Part shown: piece by piece, positions 58,060-64,000 of the stretch | How the letters are laid out: the number at the start of each line of letters is the position of its first letter | How positions within the stretch are numbered: the stretch's first letter is position 1 | Origin: Antedon bifida | Lineage: Eukaryota; Echinodermata; Crinoidea; Comatulida; Antedonidae | Direction: 5' to 3' | Assembly: GCA_963402885.1 (NCBI GenBank) | Contig: OY727097.1 | Coordinates: 14,818,001-14,882,000 of the forward strand | Length of the DNA: 64,000 nucleotides | Program-made: the position numbers and the translations under genes | The notes under the pieces: generated by a model | What the model was told of the DNA's origin: nothing | Database searches by the model: none | What the model saw: the letters and a program-made list of their open reading frames with translations, nothing else

Positions 58060-59005
58060 ATTTTGCCGTTACGTTTAAAAAAAATGTTTTAACAAATCAA
58101 ATGGATACCTCAATCATATCTATTTAGTGTACCATTTTCATAAAATAGTGTTGCTCTGTAGGCTACATCACTATACAATACAATACAAAAACAGAAAAAT
58201 CACCATTAAAAAAGACATTCCCTAACATTCAGTGCTCTAACTATTACGGAATCTATTTGTACGAGGGGTGATGGACCGCTTCCTTGAACTTCAAAAATAG
58301 TGCATATGAGATGGGTTGGGTTTTGCAAAACCAAATGTGTTTTCTTAGTAGAGTGATCTCTAATCAATCAAATTGAGATCTGCTCAATTCTAAATATACG
58401 TGAAGCATAATTAACAATACATTTGAGTTCCAACTTATTCTTACATTATTGTGGTCCCGGTAAACCATGCAACAATGAGAAAAGTGAGAATACTTTCAAT
58501 GACCGATTTATATAAAAAAATAAACGTAGGCCTAATGGGAGGTTTAACTTCAAAATATGTAAGTAAAAACGTTGAGCAATGGCCGTTTTGATAGCCTTAG
58601 TAATAATACTTATTGTCGTGTCATTTAAGATCTCTAGTGCTTTATTTACAATGTCAATTCCACAGTGGGTATTTCATATTGTAGGTGATTTACATTTTTT
58701 GTTATAAAATGTCGAGTGTTTCACCTGCTTTGATAGAAACAATACTGTAATGAGTTGAAAATGTAAACATATTAGTGTATTGGTAAACACATGATGTACT
58801 GCAAACCAAACTAGTATATTTGTGCACATAATAGTAGGTGACATTTGTAATTAAATCGTGTTATTTGATACGACAAAGCATGTAAACACCTAAAAAACGT
58901 ACATAATCATATGATGTGGTACATTTTGAATGTTGACATGACATGATAAACATGTTCAACAGAGTTCAACTTAGATTTTTCTTGGGTTACTTAGATTTCG
59001 TTCTT
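58060..59005. repeat. Dispersed repeat of about 0.9 kb, copy 2
   Basis: Direct-orientation copy of 35190-35990 with about 80-85 % similarity by eye and small indels. It ends at the same point (GAGTTCAACTTAGATTTTTC). Confidence 0.85.
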
Positions 59006-59436
59006 AATTACGGTGTATCGTTATTTATTGTAATGCGCTGTGTTCTCTATAGGTCGATATTACATAGTTTGGATACGCAGATTTCTCTTAGTATTACAGG
59101 GTAACACCGTGGATTAAAAATATATTGTTTATTATAAAACATAGACCTTTGCAAAAACACTACTTAGTTTATATACTGAAAAAGATCATAATTAAAATAT
59201 ACATTTGGATTAGCTGTAGGCCTACGTGTGGAAATAAAACATCTAAATGAATATGTATTTTACAAAAAGCTACAATTATGTTTTCGAGAATTGGTTTTAG
59301 ACCACACTAAGTGGTTGGTGTAACTTAACATTTTTATGATATAATTTAAACATTATATTTTAATTAGTCACCTTAACATAGACCTTTGCCATATACGATG
59401 ATTTAAAATTCAGAGAGTTTTAGTATTATAGCATTA

Positions 59437-59620
59437 CAGTTGAACTTCCGTGAGCGGCCACCTCCCTTAACGGCCGTACTTTCAAAAAGCCTGTTTGTTC
59501 TTCATCTAATTAGTGGACCTCCTGTAAGCAGACATCTCACGTGAGCGGCCGCGGCAAATTTGTTTACAATACATTAGATTTTACCTCCCTGTAAGCAGCC
59601 ACCCAAAAAAGTCGTATTGA
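59437..59620 (+). mobile_element. pogo/Tigger-like terminus with GCGGCCACC sub-repeats
   Basis: TA followed by CAGTTGAACTTCCGTGAGCG, the type of terminus seen in pogo/Tigger elements. GTGAGCGGCC and TAAGCAG(A/C)CA(T/C)C motifs then recur four times. The far end was not identified. Confidence 0.5.
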
Positions 59621-59621
59621 C

Positions 59622-59748
59622 TTTTGAAAACAAGGCCATTATACATGACTGCATTCACGTGCGCAAATTTTAGTTAGTGTTTACCGACCGACCAACCGAC
59701 CGACCGACATAGTGAGCTGTAGATTCGCGTTTTGCACGCGACTAAAAA
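59622..59748 (-). mobile_element. GTCGGTCGG short element, copy 6
   Basis: AAAACAAGGCCATTATACAT, TTAGTGTTTACCGACCGACC, GACATAGTGAGCTGTAG and GCACGCGACTAAAAA: a complete inverse copy of the element at 36.5 kb. Confidence 0.85.
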
Positions 59749-60734
59749 TGCAATGTTGATACTTATATTGTGCTTTAAATATTAGCTTTATTTCGAAGCG
59801 GTTTTAAAAATATTCCTGTGTTTTTTAGATGAGATGAAAAAACTACACAGATTTTGACCAACCGATTTTTCTGAAAATCATAAATAATACTAAACCATCT
59901 GATTATAAATTAAATGGAGAATATAGAGGCTAGTTGCGTTCAGAAAGCTGAAAAATATCGTGCATAGTCATAATACGTGATTTTGGCCCTCTATTGGCAG
60001 AACCTCCCGTAATCGGCCACTTTTTAATTCCATAAAATAAGGAAATTAATAGGAGTTGATACCTTAGTGGTTACAACAGCCCAGGTCTATAGTCTACTTT
60101 AGTTAAGTATAGTCAACAATATGAATTCCAAAAAAGTGAGTGACCTGCTACATAACAAACACTGAATGTATAGTTTTCCAAAGAATGCGCTACATTGCTA
60201 AATTAAACTAAATTTGAACTCATCAAGCCCAAAGACGTTTTTTTCGCAAATACTCACCCGATTCTGTAGCTGTTAGTACACTCAGTGTGGAAGACTGTCG
60301 ACAGTCTGCCAGAGACCTGTCTGACTGTATTAAGTACTTTTAATACACGATATCGCTTTCATTAGGTTCCTATCTAGAGACAATTTGTAACGTTATAATA
60401 GTGTATTCAATATAAAATCCACTCGGCAACCAGAATAGTAGCAGGTTTATCGTATTGCCATGCAAGAATGGATAGGCGTTTTCCTCTGCTTTTTGGCCTT
60501 CTAGTCAGTTATTGTTATTGATTATACGAATTACGTAATTAGTTTAGTAGCTCATCTACCTTTTTAGCAGGGCATACTCAATATCGTAGAGGCTAGGCCT
60601 ACTACACTCAAGTTAAGTATGAGTTGGCATGGTACGAGTCGACCAGGGTACAACCACTAGCCTTAATACTAGAAGAACATAGGCTATAGGTCTGCGGGAA
60701 TGGGAAATCTGGCCTAGAAGGCATAGGCCTACAG

Positions 60735-60800
60735 GAATCCAGTCAAGTCGCCCCATCGCAAAGTCGCCCAATACAAAGTCGCCCCATCGCATTGGGTACG
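60735..60800. repeat. Short GTCGCCC(C/A)AT repeats
   Basis: Three to four copies of AAGTCGCCC(C/A)AT(C/A)GCA in a row. A minus-strand open frame through it is a by-product. Confidence 0.7.
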
Positions 60801-61029
60801 CCCAAAAAAAAGCCATCATATGAGCATTAAAAGGTCTCGTAGAGCCAGCGGTGTTAGCCTACTACGCATCACTACTACTACTAGCTAGGCCTAGCCTAGA
60901 GTTCATTTTAAATTAAGTAGGCCTAGGGCTCCAGTAGTAATTTCGGTCGCGTTTTCGGCCTATTTTTCAGGAAATGTGAGAGGTGAGGTGGGTTAGCCCA
61001 GCTAGGCTAACCTAACCTGTAAGTAGTAT

Positions 61030-61515
61030 TCTAGCCCATCCATGATGGGTACGCCCGGGTTGGAATTGGTACATGTTGACCCGTATCCGTATTCTTCTAG
61101 CTAGGGTGCTGGTAAACCCGTACCCATGCCATCCAACTTAGCTAACTCGTACCCAAATAATTGGTCAACTCGTACCCTGGGCTAACCCATACCTAAACCA
61201 ACCCATACCTAAACCAACCCGTATGTAATATAAATATAAAATATAATAGTTAATTATATCTCAACCGTAATAGTAATATTAGTAAATAACGATTATTTTA
61301 TTTACCATTACTATTACTGTTACGGTTGAGATATAATTAACTATTATATTTTATTTGGAATACCAACCGAATGAATCTTTTTAATGAATATAAATATACT
61401 TTTAATAGCATTAAACATAGGTACGGGCCAGCCCATGATGAGTACGAGCCAGCCCATGAGGGTATGAGTGAGCCAAAATGTTGGGTACGAGTTGGCATGG
61501 GTACGGGTTGACCTG
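61030..61515. repeat. GGGTACGGGTTGAC-rich region around a hairpin
   Basis: Many diverged units related to (G)GGTACG(A/G)GTTG(A/G)C and CCCATACC, on both sides of a 116-bp inverted repeat. GGTTGACC(C/T)GTATCC and CTTCTAGCTA occur directly repeated at about 61073-61105 and 61505-61530, so this is probably one MITE-like unit. Confidence 0.6.
61238..61353. repeat. 116-bp hairpin
   Basis: AAATATAATAGTTAATTATA through CTCAACCGTAATAG and on to AGTAAATA is followed by its near-perfect complement, with a short central loop near 61290-61300. Confidence 0.93.
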
Positions 61516-61899
61516 TATCCTTCTAGCTAATCTTACTAGGCCTAGTAGAGTAGGTCTACGCTACCAAGTCCGGCTACAATAATGGTATTCTGTTTATAGC
61601 TTTATTGATAGCTTGGTTCAAATCTGGGTTGGGACGGCTTTTTGTCATTCTAAAACAGATTTCCTTATCATAATAAAATAATATATGAATTTAACTGTAA
61701 TATTGTATACATAATATTAGTAATTGCCATTGCATTTATTATTATTATTATATATTATACGGTTACCCCTTAATTATACTATAGTATAAAACTATAATTT
61801 CCTTGTTATATTTTACAATATTTTCTTCACAATTCAACAATTTTGTCTTTCACAGCACAAATTATCATACTGAATCATCACACACCAAGTCTCGTAAAT

Positions 61900-62520
61900 C
61901 TCTACTGTATTTCTCCAAACTACTCCAACTACTACATGGTATTTTCTTGAGGCTAAACTACAGTACACGGTATACTGGTACTACCATCATTCCTGGCCCG
62001 TCAACCTGGACCACATTACAGTATGGTCCAACACATAAGTACAGCCATACTACTGATTTAAAATAGTGAATTACACCCTGTGGTCAAGACTTTATTTGCT
62101 CTTATGCTTATTTCCTCCAAATACAGAGTACGTAGGGCTTTCAATTTGCTTTTATACATGTTAATTTAAAAATCGTTTATGCCTATTGTTGTATCAAATT
62201 TAGACTTTAAATACTGGGATGATCACCCTAAATTTTCTTTTTCAATTAACAATTTTATATTTCACAGCTTTTTATTCATAACTGTTAAATTGCATCCCAA
62301 TACATGGTACCTATTGGTATTATATCTAAAAATACAAAGGTGGCCAACACAGATAGTTTGATATATACAGTACTCTCTTATAAATAGATGTATCTCTCTA
62401 AACTACTCCAACTACCTAATTAGCATACTACTGTACACTTTGTAGACAAGAAATAAATTGTATCCACCTAGAGGACTTATGGTAGTACAGTCGATCGTCC
62501 TGTCACTGGCCCGGTCAACA
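61900..62520. repeat. Two related AT-rich blocks
   Basis: CCAAACTACTCCAACTAC at about 61915 and CTAAACTACTCCAACTACC at about 62398 are followed, after about 70-110 bases, by CCTGGCCCGTCAAC and ACTGGCCCGGTCAAC. Direct duplication of an unassigned repeat. Confidence 0.6.
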
Positions 62521-64000
62521 TAATCTACGCCTAGATTATTGCAGTAATTAAAGTAATTATTACAGAGATTTTTTTTTTTTCAGAAAAGTTATGTGTAGAG
62601 AAAGCAGTACTCGTATTAAAAACTAAGCAGGTTGTACTCTTGAACGCAAACTGGCAGGATATTTTAAATATTTTTTATTGTTGAAATGATGGAATCCTAA
62701 CTTCATTTTCCACGAATTGGAGACAAAGACATATTACGATCCTTTTATTTAAATTTATTTGGATAGACCTCCATGTAAATTCATTAAAGGCTATATGATT
62801 GTTTTATATTTTAATATGTGATAGTAGAAAATCATTGTGCATAATGAGGACTAAGAATCTAATATTTACTTGCATTCTCATCTTTTTAAAATTGTATTTA
62901 TAATGCTGGTAATGAGTTTACTATTGAAAAAGTCATGTTTCCACTTATCTCAAATGGTGGCACACCTCTAACCTTGTTAGAACTGACTGTGTTCTACATT
63001 ATTCTGCTATATAATAGTGCTTCCACCATACTTCAACCTGGTAATTGAATAAATTTCACCGGGGTAAAATTTAAACTAATTATCATCCTTTAACATAAAG
63101 TATCCTCCTGAAACATGTATTTGTACTGTACTTCATCTAATATCCATTACTTAATACTAATTTGGGTGATTTATGTCTAACTTCAGGAATGATCTGAGGC
63201 TAGAAAAACGAATTTCTGTACATATAATTTATATAAAAAATAAACCAATGTTTTCCTAATAACTTAACCCCTAGGTTGATAACTAACAAAGAAATTATTG
63301 AAATTGTGTTCTTACACTATAGGTGTACTGTATCTACATATGCATACTGCGTTGAAAAGAAGAATGTTTTGTAGTTATTATAGGTTATTTCCAAATATTA
63401 AAGGTCTGATATCTAACAGAAACTAAATGTTACCAAACTATGTTTTTGAAAATCTTTATGATATAATAATTATAATAATATGAACATAATATTAAATTAT
63501 ATTGACTATTTTTGATAATCATCATGTCCTTATAAATTCATTTATATTTATTTTGTGGTAATATAGTTCATATATTATGTATTAAATAAATTGGTAAGGC
63601 CCTATACTGTTTATATTTAAGGAAAGTTTATATACACTATTATTTTATGCCTACTAATATTAGTATTAATTGTTTATGTAACTATTTTGTCTAATTCCAT
63701 TGGATTTTTGTATAGGCCAATGGCATTAATGTTTTTCTCAAAGCAAATTAGCCTAATAATGCCATATTTAGACACATAATTCATTGATTTCTGATATTCT
63801 GTACTTGTGTATGCATTACTAAAATAGTAGTTATTTTATTACTTTTATAATGTATGTATAAACATTTATTCATTTTTTTTTTTACATTTTTTAATTTAAA
63901 ATTTATTAAAATACCTATCTACCTTTCTGTTATTGTTACTATTATAATATTTTTTGAGGCAGATTGATTTCAATAAAAAAAATTTAAAACAATTAATTTG
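62521..64000. other. No gene recognised
   Basis: Strongly AT-rich sequence without open frames, splice-bordered similarity or inverted repeats that I can support. Confidence 0.5.

Noticed and set aside
60613-60819. 68-codon minus-strand frame rich in W and G.
   Set aside because: It runs through GTCGCCCCAT tandem repeats.

Overview
This window is eukaryotic genomic DNA: AT-rich, intron-dominated and full of transposable-element remains. There are no operons and no long intact reading frames outside repeats. Roco-type exons, tRNA-derived SINEs, L2/CR1-like LINEs, a Helitron, several TIR elements and many TAGGCCTA-type palindromes suggest a marine invertebrate deuterostome, possibly an echinoderm. 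That taxon is an impression, not a demonstration.

The main result is one split gene on the minus strand. It runs from about 45.9 kb (5' side) to at least 0.66 kb and continues past the left edge. I reconstructed 14 exons with GT/AG borders whose phases all agree, giving 592 open codons. In order they encode five ankyrin-repeat units (45.8, 32.1, 20.5, 18.5, 16.5 kb), a short linker (15.3 kb), a Death domain (14.8 kb), a Roc GTPase P-loop exon (14.2 kb), further Roc exons (13.2, 12.7, 12.2 kb), the DFGGQ switch exon (6.5 kb), a Roc strand/helix exon (6.15 kb) and the start of a COR domain (0.66-0.91 kb). The order ANK-Death-Roc-COR differs from DAPK (kinase-ANK-Roc-COR-Death) and from LRR-type Roco proteins. 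The exon expected to carry the G4/G5 motifs, between 6.1 and 0.9 kb, was not found. A possible 5' exon lies at 49.1 kb.

Layout. 0-6 kb: SINE head, COR exon, LINE remnant, and a 2.7-kb 51-bp minisatellite in an intron. 6.9-12.1 kb: a 3.25-kb inverted-terminal-repeat element followed by a 1.44-kb nonautonomous Helitron, both in one intron. 12-20.6 kb: dense exons with small MITEs and SINEs. 20.6-32 kb: a very large intron with LINE fragments, a MULE-like MITE, a MITE built from a repeated 16-bp motif, and a deleted L2-like LINE. 32-50 kb: intron sequence with a nearly palindromic 2.2-kb element and a three-copy segmental duplication around the ANK exon, one copy having lost the exon. 50-57 kb: CR1-like LINE remnant, a minisatellite, and a third large foldback element enclosing a tRNA-Ala-like sequence and a tandem array. 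57-64 kb: repeats only; no gene recognised.

The three large foldback elements share internal units and carry at least nine copies of a DR1-type nuclear-receptor half-site pair. No bacterial-type defence or CRISPR system is present.
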